From Acipenser ruthenus (lineage: Eukaryota > Chordata > Actinopteri > Acipenseriformes > Acipenseridae): 64,000 nucleotides of DNA. Shown here piece after piece: positions 12,018 through 24,072 of this stretch. The notes beneath the pieces are model-generated. The model saw nothing but the letters and a program-made list of their open reading frames with translations, was not told the origin of the DNA and did not search any database. The first letter of the stretch is position 1. Each line of letters begins with the position of its first letter. The DNA lies in the NCBI RefSeq assembly GCF_902713425.1, contig NC_081189.1:13404766-13468765 (forward strand). The letters run 5' to 3'. Position numbers and translations under genes: made by a program.

Positions 12018-12273
12018 GGGCAGCAGTGTGGAGTAGTGGTTAGGGCTCTGGACTTTTGACTGGAGGGTTGTGGGTTCAATCCCCAGTGGGGGACACTGCT
12101 GTTGTACCCTTGAGCAAGGTACTTTACCTAGATTGCTCCAGTAAAAACCCAACTGTGTAAATGGGTAATTGTATGTAAAATAATGTGATATCTGTATAAT
12201 GTGAAATAATGTATAATGTGATATCTTGTAACAATTGTAAGTCGCCCTGGATAAGGGCGTCTGCTAAGAAATA

Positions 12274-12303
<30 letters not shown>
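12018..12303 (+). mobile_element. tRNA-derived SINE, copy 1
   Basis: The head has RNA polymerase III box A-like TAGTGGTTAGGGC and box B GGGTTCAATCCC. The body ends TAAGTCGCCCTGGATAAGG and GTCTGCTAAGAAATAAAT, followed by an AAT repeat. Unit C, and the B/C junction near 19229, show the same flanks without the SINE, so the empty site is visible inside the window. Confidence 0.9.
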
Positions 12304-12305
<2 letters not shown>

Positions 12306-13000
12306 CTGCCACAGGACTCCCCTGGGTCCTAAACACTGCTATGTACAGACAGGGATTGCAGTAACCAGATACCGTACCTGCCTTTTGCAGAAATCAAAGG
12401 TTTGCTGACAAAGGGGTTTAACAGTAGAGTTTTGAGCAAAATATGGGAGAACATCTGTCCTAGGAGCTGTCCGGGAGACGTGTCCAAAAAACAGGAGAGT
12501 CCCGGCAAATAAGGGAAAGTTGACAGGACTGCATTTCTCCCTGATTATTTCTTGTTATCTTGCTTCTTTTCAACATTTATTGTTTAGGGGCTCATAAAAT
12601 ACCGTAATAAACCTCTCACCTGTTTGAGTACATATTTGACTGGGGTTCTTCATTGGAACACCATGAAACCTGTTAATTACACAACAGACGTCATCACTCA
12701 TTGGTTGTTTCTGACGAGCTGAGCTGAGAGTCCTCTGTGGTTGAATGGGACGGAGATACTAGTATCCAAAGTCAACAATAGGAAAGCGTCAGGTATGATT
12801 GACACAATTAACACATTTCATGATGTTTCAGTAAAGAACCCAATTAGGCTCAGCACCTTAAATTCTTTAAATGTTGTTTATTTTTTAATTTTTTTATGTA
12901 GCATATATGTGTTTTTTAGGTAGGATTGTTTTATTTCATGCCCCCCCCCCCTGCTGTTAAAACATTGTGCTATTTATTCTGCTTCACATCCTTTTCTGAG

Positions 13001-13001
<1 letters not shown>

Positions 13002-13034
<33 letters not shown>

Positions 13035-13035
13035 G
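13002..13035. repeat. GAAA microsatellite, unit B
   Basis: Tetranucleotide tract homologous to those in units A and C. Confidence 0.85.
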
Positions 13036-13814
13036 CAGCTGGAAGTGTACAGTATATTTTTAACTGTAGTGACGCCTTGCGGTGTGATAAAAATGTGGCC
13101 CAATGTTTTTTTAATTCCCTTATTTAAACCCCAGAGATATGGTTTAATTATATAAGTTCCCCCTTTCAGCAGTGTCTTAATAGAATAAAAGTGGTCTACA
13201 TATAATACAAAATCAGTGCATGTTACTAGAAAGACAAAAAGTAGTATCAATATTCAAAAATTGTGGTTTATTTGAACTTAAAAGGTTGAACAAAACACAT
13301 GAATATCCTCAAAAAATAATTTATTTACAAAAGAAAATGTACAGAACATTTTACAATTTATACAATAAATGTTTAGTCATAGATCAAGATACAGTACATA
13401 TATTCACACCCAGATTTACAACATGCTCAACATTTGGGATTCATACTTGTGAAATTATTCATTTTCAGTCCTTTAAAAGATTTCTCTCTCAAAACTATGT
13501 ACACGAATAACAGTTAAGACTTTTTTTTTTTTTTTTAAATAACACCATATTTGTACATATCTACATTGGTTTAGGTTTTGTTATTTTAAACACAGAAAAA
13601 CAATTTCAAATTGTTTTTTTATAAATATTTCTCATTTATAGGGTCTATCCAGATATTTACATTAGGAACTTTACACTTTATTCAGAGAGGAGGAGAAAGC
13701 GTAACAAGCAGTTTCTAAGAATCTTGGAGGGCGTTTGGTCTTTGTTCTGGGGTCTTCAAAAAAGGTGGCTTTTGAAAATCTTTGAGGTTGTTCTTCTCTT
13801 GTTGATGTTAAAGT

Positions 13815-14716
13815 CTACTGCTGGGGCCTAAAACATAAAGTATGTCAGTGAGTAATACAAATCAAAGTGACATCGCTCTATCTTTAATTATTATTTACCT
13901 GGTGAAAAACAGTAAAACCATTCAAGGAAATGAATGCAATACAAAAAACATTTATCTACATTTTCTGACAGTTGCTTAACTTTGAATAAAAAATATTTAG
14001 ATTGTTCTATTTGAATATATACTGTTTTATATAAAATACATACATTTTCTTTGCGTTCTTAATGAAATTCTGTGAAAACTTGGATTTGGGATTCAGGCAT
14101 CTCAGCTCTCCACTGTTCTTCAGTGTAACACTGTGGAGAAAAAAAAAGTTTACACGTCATTTTCCAAATTACCTATTAATTGATTTCTAAAAAACATGAT
14201 CTCAATGACCTTTGTACATTCATAAAAAAACAGACAGATTGGGATACTTACATAATCTCCAAGTTGCCACATGTCATTGATGCAGGAATCACATCTAACT
14301 TCTCAATGAGTCTTGGTTGAATAAAGTTGACACCATCTCCAAGGCAATGACAGCGACCCTTGCCAGGCATTGGTGAGCCTATAAAGTTAAATGGATGTAA
14401 ATTTGATGATAGCTACTGTAAGTATGGAAACAGTGCTTAACTTGCAGAAGCAAAAGTAACTGTGTACATTTATATAGCAGTTACTGTTGAATTTCTACAA
14501 AATAAAAATATGGTCAAAATATGTACAAAAATGAATACATTTAATGTTTCTTTGTTATAGAATTAGGCTCGATTTGATTATTAATGAGATTATTGCATGA
14601 ATAAAAACAAAACGCTTCTGAAGCAGAATTCCTTTGCTGTGTATTGAGTTCTGACGCTTACCTTCAATAGCTGCACAGAACAAGACAGCAAGACACAGGA
14701 TGGCTGTTGAGTTCAT
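13815..14716 (-). CDS. CXC chemokine gene 3 (same protein as gene 2), unit B
   Basis: Coding exons are 14662-14716, 14252-14378, 14044-14130 and 13815-13827, with the same phases as gene 2. I see one coding change from gene 2 (ACG to ACA in the third-cysteine region), which is silent. The 93-residue secreted ELR-negative CXC chemokine is therefore identical, with GKGRCHCLGDG, MTCGNLEI and ELRCLNPKSKF. Introns and promoter are also nearly identical. This indicates a very recent duplication, gene conversion, or an assembly duplication of two haplotypes. If real, it doubles the dose of one ligand. Confidence 0.9.
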
Positions 14717-14814
14717 TGTTTTAGTCTTGTAATGTTTCTGTTGGTTCTTCAGGAGGAGTTTGTTCTCTTGATAGTTCAAGTGAAGTGCTGATGAAAAGGT
14801 GCACGAATCTGCAG

Positions 14815-14822
14815 TATTTATA
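14815..14822 (-). promoter_or_regulatory. TATA box of gene 3
   Basis: TATAAATA on the minus strand, same position as in gene 2. Confidence 0.7.
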
Positions 14823-14876
14823 CCATTTCCACAGCCTAACAATCCACTGACATCCTGTCAACAAGCCAAGAAAAAA

Positions 14877-14887
14877 GGGAATTTCCC
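14877..14887 (-). promoter_or_regulatory. Perfect kappaB site of gene 3
   Basis: GGGAAATTCCC, identical to the gene 2 site and its surroundings. Confidence 0.7.
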
Positions 14888-17229
14888 TTTGTGATTACAT
14901 TGTTAACAAAAGGAGCTTCTCTTTCCACAAAACATGGCTGGTTTCTGGGAAATAAATGACTGAAGTAAAAGTGCATTGTCTGGAGAAATAGAAAGTCTTT
15001 GATGTAATCATTTTTTGTAATAAATAACGCAAGTTTATTTTCATATGATTTGACCAGTGTCTTGCATAATGCTAGGTAATGATACCATAACATGTACCTG
15101 TGCAATATTACTACAATTAAAATTATTGTTTTTCATAAATACTTTTTAATACCTGGATTTTGCATGCCATTAAAAAAAAGCTAACAAAAAAAAACATTAT
15201 TATTATTTTTTAATTTATTATTTAAGTTACATAATTTTCTTATTTTATACATTTGTCGGTGTGGATATATTGAACATTGTAATATATCACTTTGTTTTAT
15301 AATAGGGCTTACGGTTCCTCAGTTCAATAAAATTACAGAATATTTTTGCATGTCTAATTAGTGTTAGAGAATATACATTTGAATCAGGCAAATTGTTTTT
15401 AAAATAGCAGTGCACAATTTTTGCATTGTTTAATGGCATATATTTACCCTCTAATAAGACACTGCATAAATTAAAACAAAGTGTATACACTGGTAGTCAT
15501 ACTAGCATGACATTTCCCTTATTCTTAACATTTTTGTGAAAATATTCAATTACTTATTGATTGATTTTTTTTTAATTTATCTTGAGTTACAAATACAATG
15601 CATTCACTGGCACTGAAATCAATTTTAGCTTCTTATTTTACAACCATTTTTATGGTAAAAGTAATTATGAATGAATAAGAAATGTAAGGTAACGCAATAG
15701 TCATTGCACACTGGCAGCTGGAATCTCCCTGCTTCATCACAAAATGTGCCGAACTGGTACTGGGACCTCTTATAGACACAGCTGTAAAAGCATGGGATTT
15801 CCAAGAAGAGCAACTGTCCTGTTTAATTTGCTGGTCTCCTCTGAGCCCAGCTGTATATTCCAGCCCAGATATTGTAATATACATTTCAAGCATTTACTGA
15901 CTGAGTCACACAACAAATTACATGCAGTAGTATTTTATACAGTCTTTTATCCTTCAGTCAATAGTTCATAACTAATTTCTTAGCTTTTAAAAAAGCTGTA
16001 ATGCAAATATTTTATTTATTTCTGTTCCTAACACAATGGGATTACTTGTTTTCCATGCAATTTATGCAAAAAAAATAAATCAGTTGGTAACTAAATTCTA
16101 AAGAAACAAACAACTTTGGAAAATGAGAGTACAATGCACAGTAGTTGAGTTATTTCTTACCAGTCTTGAAACATTATTAAGAGATGTATTTTTATTTGCA
16201 CTGTTTTAGTAACACTAGTCTGATATACTGCTTGCACAAAAGCAGCCTTCTCTAAATTCAAATGTGAATAATGAAAAATATATATGCACTAGGAAGAAGT
16301 ACATTTAAATGCATATCTACGGAGGCTGCGCTTAGTGTTTCCAATTGAAATTGAAACTGAGCTGTGAACAGGAATAACCTGTACATTAGCTCTAAAAGTA
16401 TTAGTGGAGGTGGTGAAGAAGGTGGAACATGAATTTCATTCATAAAACAATAATACCAACCGGTCCCTAACCTCTGGTGATTCCCATTGTGGAGGGTGTT
16501 GTTATTGTATGTCAATATATTTCTGCTTTCCTTGTATTTGTTATGTATTTTAGGTTTCATATTCTTCTGAAGAGATATAGTATTAATGACATTACCGGCA
16601 TGTTAGCAGGGATTTCAGACCGGTGAACACAGTGTCTACCCTGTTGCATTCTGTATGAATTAAATAATCAGAACGTTTATCTAAACCGCTTGGCTGGAAA
16701 TGAACAGGTGATTTATTTCAAGATTCTTAACAGCCTCTTTCATGTTAGTGCTGGGAGGCATGGTGTAATTGTAATAACTGAAATAATTGTATCATGTTCT
16801 TTAGATTGTATTGTCCCTAAGCCAAGTATTAAAGCTACAATGCAATCTTAAGGCATTTGTAGAAACCATGTGATTTCCAGGAAGTACATCTGTTCTGTTT
16901 CACTTTGTTTTTTATTTGTTGCACAGTTGAGTCATCATTTTATAACCATAGTGACCACCTGCAGTTTAATGAATGAGGATCCATTTCAAAAAGGGAGATT
17001 ATCTACCAGACTACTATGGTCTGTTTCTGCTAACACAGCCTTCACCAAATCCTTCTTTGAGGGTTTAGCCTACTGTACATTTAATATCAGAAAAGTTTCT
17101 GTATAACAATTTTCAAAAAATGATCAACCATTTCTTTACATTCACCCCCCCGCCCCCCACCCCCCACCCCCCATTATCATTTCTAAAAAGATGACACTGC
17201 CACATCATAGTTTCATCACCATGCTGGAG

Positions 17230-17350
17230 AATTTTTGCTGACTAACAGAAATGTAATGATGCAGTGTCAATTTGGAGCATTAGTCACAAATACTGTAGCA
17301 TACGATTTCATAAAAAATTAGAAATCATTACCAGAAATCATTTTTATACA
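17230..17350 (-). pseudogene. Relic of a gene-1-type upstream region, unit B
   Basis: Copy of the 10470-10600 relic, carried along by the A/B duplication; resembles the DNA upstream of gene 1. Confidence 0.55.
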
Positions 17351-17874
17351 CAAAGGGCCCATTTACGAAGTGTTTGCTGTACACAAAACATGATTATCGT
17401 GTGCAGCATTTCAGTGGAACATACTCCTGAAAGGGTGGAATGGTGGGGAGCGAAATGGAAAAGTTACATGAAACATTAAAGGGAACACTGCTGTTGACAG
17501 GGGACTCTGCTATGCCCAGCTTGTCTTTCATATGATCAGGAAAACCTGTGTATTTAATTTTATACATTGAATTAAGCATTTTGTTCAACCGTCTTCAATA
17601 CAAAACTAACAATTGCCACATATTGCTAATTTTATAATCAAAATGACCTCTTTTTTGGGGTGAAAAGGCTGAATATTTTCATGAGTAAGGCCTTTAAATG
17701 ATTCAATTGTATCAAGTTAAAATGATCATATTTCAACAACCCACCATACCAATTTTGTTGAGAAAAGGATTGTCAAGGGTACATTTAGAGCTTTTTTGTA
17801 ATTTCCACAATTTTCATGTTTTCCATGCAGAATTTTAGTATTTAAACCAATTTTTACAAAAACTGTACCACAGT

Positions 17875-18225
17875 GGCACAGTACAACAGAGCTAATCTTG
17901 ATGTGGAGAAAGTTAGCTTTAAAATGATACATGTTGTAGTCGTGTGGCCAATGGGCCCATTAAGTCACTCTGAAATGTGCCCCATCTGCTTAGCTACGAA
18001 TAATCGAGCAGGGGATGGATTAATTGCACGTTGTAATCGCACATTAAAAGATCAACTAGCTAAGTGTCTGTATGACAAGCAGGATTCATTGGACATGAAC
18101 CAAATACAATGATCTTACAACACCAGTGTATGCACACTAGCACCTGCTACACGCCTTTCTTTTTGGTGTATGGCCGCGAGGCTCGTTTGCCTGTGAATTT
18201 GCTATTTTCCGAACTTCATCACAAC
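17875..18225 (+). mobile_element. Gypsy-type LTR retrotransposon integrase fossil, unit B
   Basis: Duplicate of the unit A fossil, with the same integrase-end peptides and few differences. Broken and without LTRs. Confidence 0.7.
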
Positions 18226-18394
18226 ATAATAATAATAACCACTGACTTTTGTTTTGCCTTTTCCATTAATAATAATACTCACGGTCAGCTTGCAAATAAA
18301 CATTTCTGTAACATTTAACATGTGCCTGTTAAAATCTTAACTGGTACTGTTGTTTTGTAAATGAAGGATATTCATTTAATTACCTGTTGTGGCT

Positions 18395-18847
18395 GTTGTG
18401 GGCGGCAGGTTTTGTCCTGGGATGTGAGGCCATGTTTGGCGGGGGTGTGCACGCACACATAGCCAGGGCTGAAACAGAAGGCAGCAAGCTCAATGTTAGT
18501 GCATGGAGGGGGGAATCTCTGCAGACATGTTGTGAAGTAATAGTCACATTTTAAACGGTATGTTGTTAATTGTATTTATATCAATGGGGTGTTTTATCAG
18601 TGAAGTTTACTCCAAGGGGGAGGAGCCAAAACAAGGTGGGTGTTTGGTACTTTGACATTGACCTCGTCATCAAAGGACGAGTTGTGGCACGTACTTTATA
18701 GCAAGAAAAAAACCCTCGAAATTCAATACATCCTTCGTAAAACAATATATAAAAAAAGCCAAAATACACAACAAAGTGGAACTGCAGCGTTATACACATA
18801 TGTGGCGGATCAATAATACCACTGTCAGTAACATTTCATTGTCAGCT
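18395..18847. mobile_element. Unit-B-specific insertion of unknown family
   Basis: Unit A reads straight through this point; B has about 450 extra bases between TTGTGGCT and GCTACCTT, with a possible 3-bp GCT duplication. No ORF or known motif was recognised. A CGTCATCAAAGGACG hairpin lies near 18665. Confidence 0.55.
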
Positions 18848-19928
18848 ACCTTCTGTTTTAAACTAACACACTATTGCTGTATATAAACACATATTATCAA
18901 TCCATCTGAATTTCTAAAGCAATGTTGATGCTGAAATTGTAATAGAAACGTTTTTCACTATTTGTGTGACTTTTAGACTTCCCTGCATACTTTGCAATGT
19001 GTGAGTCTGGGAACATGTCTACTACAGATCTGCTGAACTACTCACAACATGCTAAGGTCTCTGATTATGTAACTTTGTTGATCTCCGTTTTTAATTTGGT
19101 AACGAAAGATGTTACTGAAGTGCTGGTTTTCTGAGCGCCATAATGATACAATATCATAATTTTTTTTTTTTTACCGGACGAGGGCTTATCGCACACGCAG
19201 CCATAATCGATGGTCAACTACTGACTGCATACCTGCCACAGGGCTCCCCTGGGTCCTAAACACTGCTAGGTACAGACAGGGATTGCAGTAACCAGATACC
19301 GTACCTGCCTTTTGCAGAAATCAAAGGTTTGCTGACAAAGGGGTTTAACAGTAGAGTTTTGAGCAAAATACGGGAGAACATCTGTCCCAGGAGCTGTCCG
19401 GGAGACGTGTCCAAAAAACAGGAAAGTCCCGGCAAATAAGGGAGAGTTGACAGGACTGCATTTCTCCCTGATTATTTCTTGTTATCTTGCTTCTTTTCAA
19501 CATTTATTGTTTAGGGGCTCATAAAATACCGTAATAAACCTCTCACCTGTTTGAGTACATATTTGACTGGGGTTCTTCATTGGAACACCATGAAACCTGT
19601 TAATTACACAACAGACGTCATCACTTATTGGTTGTTTCTGACCAGCTGAGCTGAGAGTCCTCTGTGATTGAATGGGACGGAGATACTAGTATCCAAAGTC
19701 AACAATAGGAAAGCGTCAGGTACGATTGACACAATTAACACATTTCATGATGTTTCAATAAAGAACCCAAGTAGCTCAGCACCTTACATTCTTTATATGT
19801 TATTTATTTATTTATTTTTTTATGTAGCATATATGTGTTTTTTAGGTAGGATTGTTTTATTTCATGCCCCCCTCCCCCCTGCTGTTAAAACATTGTGCTA
19901 TTTATTCTGCTTCGCATCCTTTTCTGAG

Positions 19929-19938
19929 CAAGAAAGAC

Positions 19939-19972
<34 letters not shown>

Positions 19973-19973
19973 G
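19929..19973. repeat. GAAA microsatellite, unit C
   Basis: Tetranucleotide tract homologous to those in units A and B. Confidence 0.85.
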
Positions 19974-20748
19974 CAGCTGGAAGTGTACAGTATATTTTTA
20001 ACTGTAGTGAGGCCTTGCGCTGTGATAAAAATGTGGCCCAATATTTTTTTAATTCCCTTATTTAAACCCCAGAGATAGGGTTTAATTATATAAGTTCCCC
20101 CTTTCAGCAGTGTCTTAATAGAATAAAAGTGGTCTACATATAATACAAAATCACTGCATGTTACTAGAAAGACAAAAAGTAGTATCAATATTCAAAAATT
20201 GTGGTTTATTTGAACTTAAAAGGTTGAACAAAACACATGAATATCCTCAAAAAATACTTTATTTACAAAAAAAAATTGTACAGAACATTTTACAATTTAT
20301 ACAATAAATGTTTAGTCATAGATCAAGATACAGTACATATATTCACACCCAGATTTACAACATGCTCAACATTTGGGATTCGGACTTGTGAAATTATTCA
20401 TTTTCAGTCCTTTAAAAAATTTCTCTCTCAAAACTATGTACACGAATAACAGTTTTTTTTTTTTTTGTTTTTTTTTAAATAACACCATATTTGTACATAT
20501 CTACATTGGTTTAGGTTTTGTTATTTTAAACACAGAAAAACAATTTCAATATTCATAAATATTTCTCATTTATAGGGTCTATCCAGATATTTACATTAGG
20601 AACTTTACACTTTATTCAGAGAGGAGGAGAAAGCGTAACAAGCAGTTTCTAAGAATCTTGGAGGGCGTTTGGTCTTTGTTCTGGGGTCTTCTACAAAGGT
20701 GGCTTTTGAAAATCTTTGAGGTTGTTCTTCTCTTGTTGATGTTAAAGT

Positions 20749-21650
20749 CTACTGCTGGGACCTAAAACATAAAGTATGTCAGTGAGTAATACAAATCAAA
20801 GTGACATCGCTCTATCTTTAATTATTATTTACCTGGTGAAAAACAGTAAAACCATTCAAGGAACTGAATGCAATACAAAAAACATGTATCTACATTTTCT
20901 GACAGTTGCTTAACTTTGAATAAAAAATATTTAGATTGTTCTATTTGAATATATACTGTTTTATATAAAATACATACATTTTCTTTGCGTTCTTAATGAA
21001 ATTCTGTGAAAACTTGGATTTGGGATTCAGGCATCTCAGCTCTCCACTGTTCTTCAGTGTAACACTGTGGAGAAAAAAAAAGTTTACACGTCATTTTCAA
21101 AATAACCTAATAATTGATTTCTAAAAAATATGATCTCAATGACTTTCGTACAGCAGAAAAAAAACAGACAGATTGGGATACTTACATAATCTCCAAGTTG
21201 CCACACGTCGTTGATGCAGGAATCACATCTAACTTCTCAATGAGTCTTGGCTGAATAAAGTTGACACCATCTCCAAGGCAAAGGCAACGGCCCCTGCCAG
21301 TCATTGGTGAACCTAAAAAGTTAAATGGATGTAAATTTGATGATAGCTACTGTAATTATGAAAACAGTGCTTAACTTGCAGAAGCAAAAGTAACTGTGTA
21401 CATTTATATAGCAGTTACTGTTGAATTTCTACAAAATAAAAATATGGTCAAAATATGTACAAAAATGAATACATTTAATGTTTCTTTGTTATAGAATTAG
21501 GCTCGATTTGATTATTAATGAGATTATTGCATGAATAAAAACAAAACGCTTCTGAAGCAGAATTCCTTTGCTGTGCATTGAGTTCTGACGCTTACCTTCA
21601 ATAGCTGCACAGAACAAGACAGCAAGGCACAGGATGGCTGTTGAGTTCAT
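20749..21650 (-). CDS. CXC chemokine gene 4 (diverged paralog of genes 2 and 3), unit C
   Basis: Coding exons are 21596-21650, 21186-21312, 20978-21064 and 20749-20761, phases 1, 2, 2; 93 residues. The signal peptide is identical to that of genes 2 and 3. The CXC region reads GSPMTGRGRCLCLGDG, so the N-terminus and the residue between the cysteines differ (P to T, K to R, H to L). Further on, M becomes T just before the third cysteine, and the tail is KKMSQQ instead of KKMPQQ. Exon 3 is unchanged. The N-terminal and CXC region contacts the receptor in chemokines (family knowledge), so receptor preference may differ. TATA and kappaB sites are conserved. Confidence 0.91.
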
Positions 21651-21748
21651 TGTTTTAGTCTTGTAATGTTTCTGTTGGTTTTTCAGGAGGAGTTTGTTCT
21701 CTTGATATTTCAAGTGAAGTGCTGATGAAAAGGTGCACGAATCTGCAG

Positions 21749-21756
21749 TATTTATA
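21749..21756 (-). promoter_or_regulatory. TATA box of gene 4
   Basis: TATAAATA on the minus strand, same position as in genes 2 and 3. Confidence 0.7.
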
Positions 21757-21810
21757 CCATTTCCACAGCCTAACAATCCACTGACATCCTGTCAACAAGC
21801 CAAGAAAAAA

Positions 21811-21821
21811 GGGAATTTCCC
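21811..21821 (-). promoter_or_regulatory. Perfect kappaB site of gene 4
   Basis: GGGAAATTCCC, conserved despite the greater divergence of unit C. Confidence 0.7.
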
Positions 21822-22136
21822 TTTGTGATTACATTGTTAACAAAAGGAGCTTCTCTTTCCACAAAACATGGCTGGTTTCTGGGAAATAAGTGACTGGAGT
21901 AAAAGTGCATTGTCTGGAGAAATAGAAAGTCTTTGATGTAATCATTTTTTGTAATAAATAACGCAAGTTTATTTTCATATGATTTGACCAGTGTCTTGCA
22001 TAATGCTAGGTAATGATACCATAACATTTACCTGTGTAATATTATTACAATTAAAATTATTGTTTTTCATAAATACATTTTAATACCTGGATTTTGCATG
22101 CCATTAATAAAAGCTAAAAACAAAACAAAAAAAAGG

Positions 22137-22137
<1 letters not shown>

Positions 22138-22212
<75 letters not shown>
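22138..22212. repeat. ATT microsatellite in unit C
   Basis: About 24 ATT repeats; units A and B have only three or four at the same place (8425-8436, 15196-15207). Confidence 0.95.
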
Positions 22213-22214
<2 letters not shown>

Positions 22215-23581
22215 TTATTATTTTTAAGTTACATCATTTGCTTATTTTATACATTTGTCAGTGTGGATATATTGAACATTGTAATATATTACTTTGTTTT
22301 ATAATAGGGCTTACGGTTCCTCAGTTCAATAAAATTACAGAATATCTTTGCATGTCTAATTAGGGTTAGAAAATATACACACAAATTGTTTTTAAAATAG
22401 CAGCGCACAATTTACTTTTGCATTGTTTAATGGCATATATTTACCCTCTAATAAGACACTGCATAAATGAAAACAAAGTGTATACCCTGGTAGTCATAAT
22501 AGCATTTTCCTTATTCTTGACATTTTTGTGTAAATACTCACTACTGTATTGATTGATTTTTTTTATTTATCTAGAGTTACAAATACAATGCATTCACTGG
22601 CACTGAAATAAATATTAGCTTCTTATTTTACAACCATTTTTATGGTAAAAGTAATTATGAATAAGAAATGTAAGGTGACGCAATAGTCATTGCTTAACTG
22701 TTGGCACACTGGCAGCTGGAATCTCCCTGCTTCATCACAAAATGTGCCGAACTGGTACTGGGACCTCTTATAGACACAGCTGTAAAAGCATGGGATTTCC
22801 AAGAAGAGCAACTGTCCTGTTTAATTTGCTGGTCTCCTCTGAGCCCAGCTGTTATATTCCAGCCCAGATATTGTAATATACATTTCAAGCATTTACTGAC
22901 TGAGTCACACAACAAATTACATGCAGTAGTATTTTATACAGTCTTTTATCCTTCAGTCAATAGTTCATAACTGATTTCTTTGCTTTTAAAAAAGCTGTAA
23001 TGCAAATATTGTATTAATTTCTGTTCCTGACAAAATGGAATTACTTGTTTTCCATACAATTTATCCACAAAAAAAAAACTCTGTTGGTCACTAAATTCTA
23101 AAGAAACAAGCAACTTGAAAGTACAATGCACAGTAGTTGAGTTATTTCTTACCAGTCTTGAAACATTATTAACAGTTGTATTTTTATTTACACTGTTTTA
23201 GTAACACTAGTCTGATATACTGCTTGCACAAAAGCAGCCTTCTTTAAATTAAAATCTGAATAATGAAAAAATACACTGGAAACAAGTACATTTAAATTCA
23301 TATCTACAGGGGCTATGCTACTGTTTGTGGAATAGAAACCGAAACTGAGCCGTGAACAGGAATAACCTGTACATTAGCCCTAAAAATATTAGTGGAGGTG
23401 GTGAAGAATGTGGAACATGAATTTAATTCATAAAACAATAATACCTGATATAGAGGGAATTACCATAGCCAAACTGGTCCCATTGTGGAGGGTGCTGTGA
23501 CTGTATTTCAATATATTTCTTCTTTACTTGTATTTGTTATCTATTTTAGGCTTCGTATTCTTCTGAAGAGATACAGCAGTT

Positions 23582-24072
23582 TTAACAGTGACAGTGTGTG
23601 AGAAGTACTCCTTGGGACAAGTACAGAGCAGTTAGAAGCAGTTTGAAAGCAGGTTGACAGCTGTAGAAACTAAACTTAAACTTACAACAATAAAAAAATT
23701 AATAACATGGCCTTCAAGCCAGTAGTCTGTGACACCTGCATGACGTGGGAAATCCGAGAAACCCAGCACTTAAACCAAGTGTGTGTAAAGTGCTGCACGA
23801 TCCAAAAGTGTGTAAAGTGCTGCACGATCCACAAATGAGACAGCAACAGGAGCTTGAGGAGCTGGCACACTCACAATTCTGGAAGTTTACACCCCTAACA
23901 GACAGAAAGCCACCAGTCACAAATGTTGTTGAAGCTGATACCCTGGGATCCTTCAAGAAGCTGCTTGATGAGATTCTTGGAACAATAAGTTACTAAAAAC
24001 CAAATGAGCAAGATTGGCCGAATGGCCTCCTCTCGTTTGCAAACTTTCTTAAGTTCTTATGTTCTTATGTTC
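23582..24072 (+). mobile_element. Non-LTR retroelement (LINE/SINE-type) 3' piece in unit C
   Basis: Insertion absent from units A and B. It ends GGCCGAATGGCCTCCTCTCG, then a few copies of TTCTTATG, a common 3' tail of fish non-LTR elements. A short direct repeat (GTGTGTAAAGTGCTGCACGA) lies at 23784-23832. Family not certain. Confidence 0.6.

Larger units (their letters stand above)
4462..12532. repeat. Tandem duplication unit A (carries chemokine gene 2)
   Basis: The unit starts at ATTTCTCCCTGATTATTTCT, which recurs at 12533 and 19460. It holds chemokine gene 2, its promoter, about 2.2 kb of non-coding upstream sequence, a Gypsy integrase fossil and a polyC tract. Unit A alone carries a 1.3-kb DNA transposon (4940-6280) and a SINE (12018-12303), which explains its greater length than B. 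From about 6.9 to 10.3 kb, A and B match base for base apart from scattered single changes. Confidence 0.9.
12533..19459. repeat. Tandem duplication unit B (carries chemokine gene 3)
   Basis: Second tandem copy. Its sequence runs at a constant offset of 6771 from unit A over 7.4-10.3 kb, with only a handful of substitutions, and 6757 further on because of a shorter polyC tract. It has its own insertion of about 450 bp at 18395-18847, absent from A. Confidence 0.9.

Noticed and set aside
19668-20078. 136-residue plus-strand frame at the start of unit C
   Set aside because: It is not kept open in units A and B, runs through a GAAA microsatellite and has no domain.
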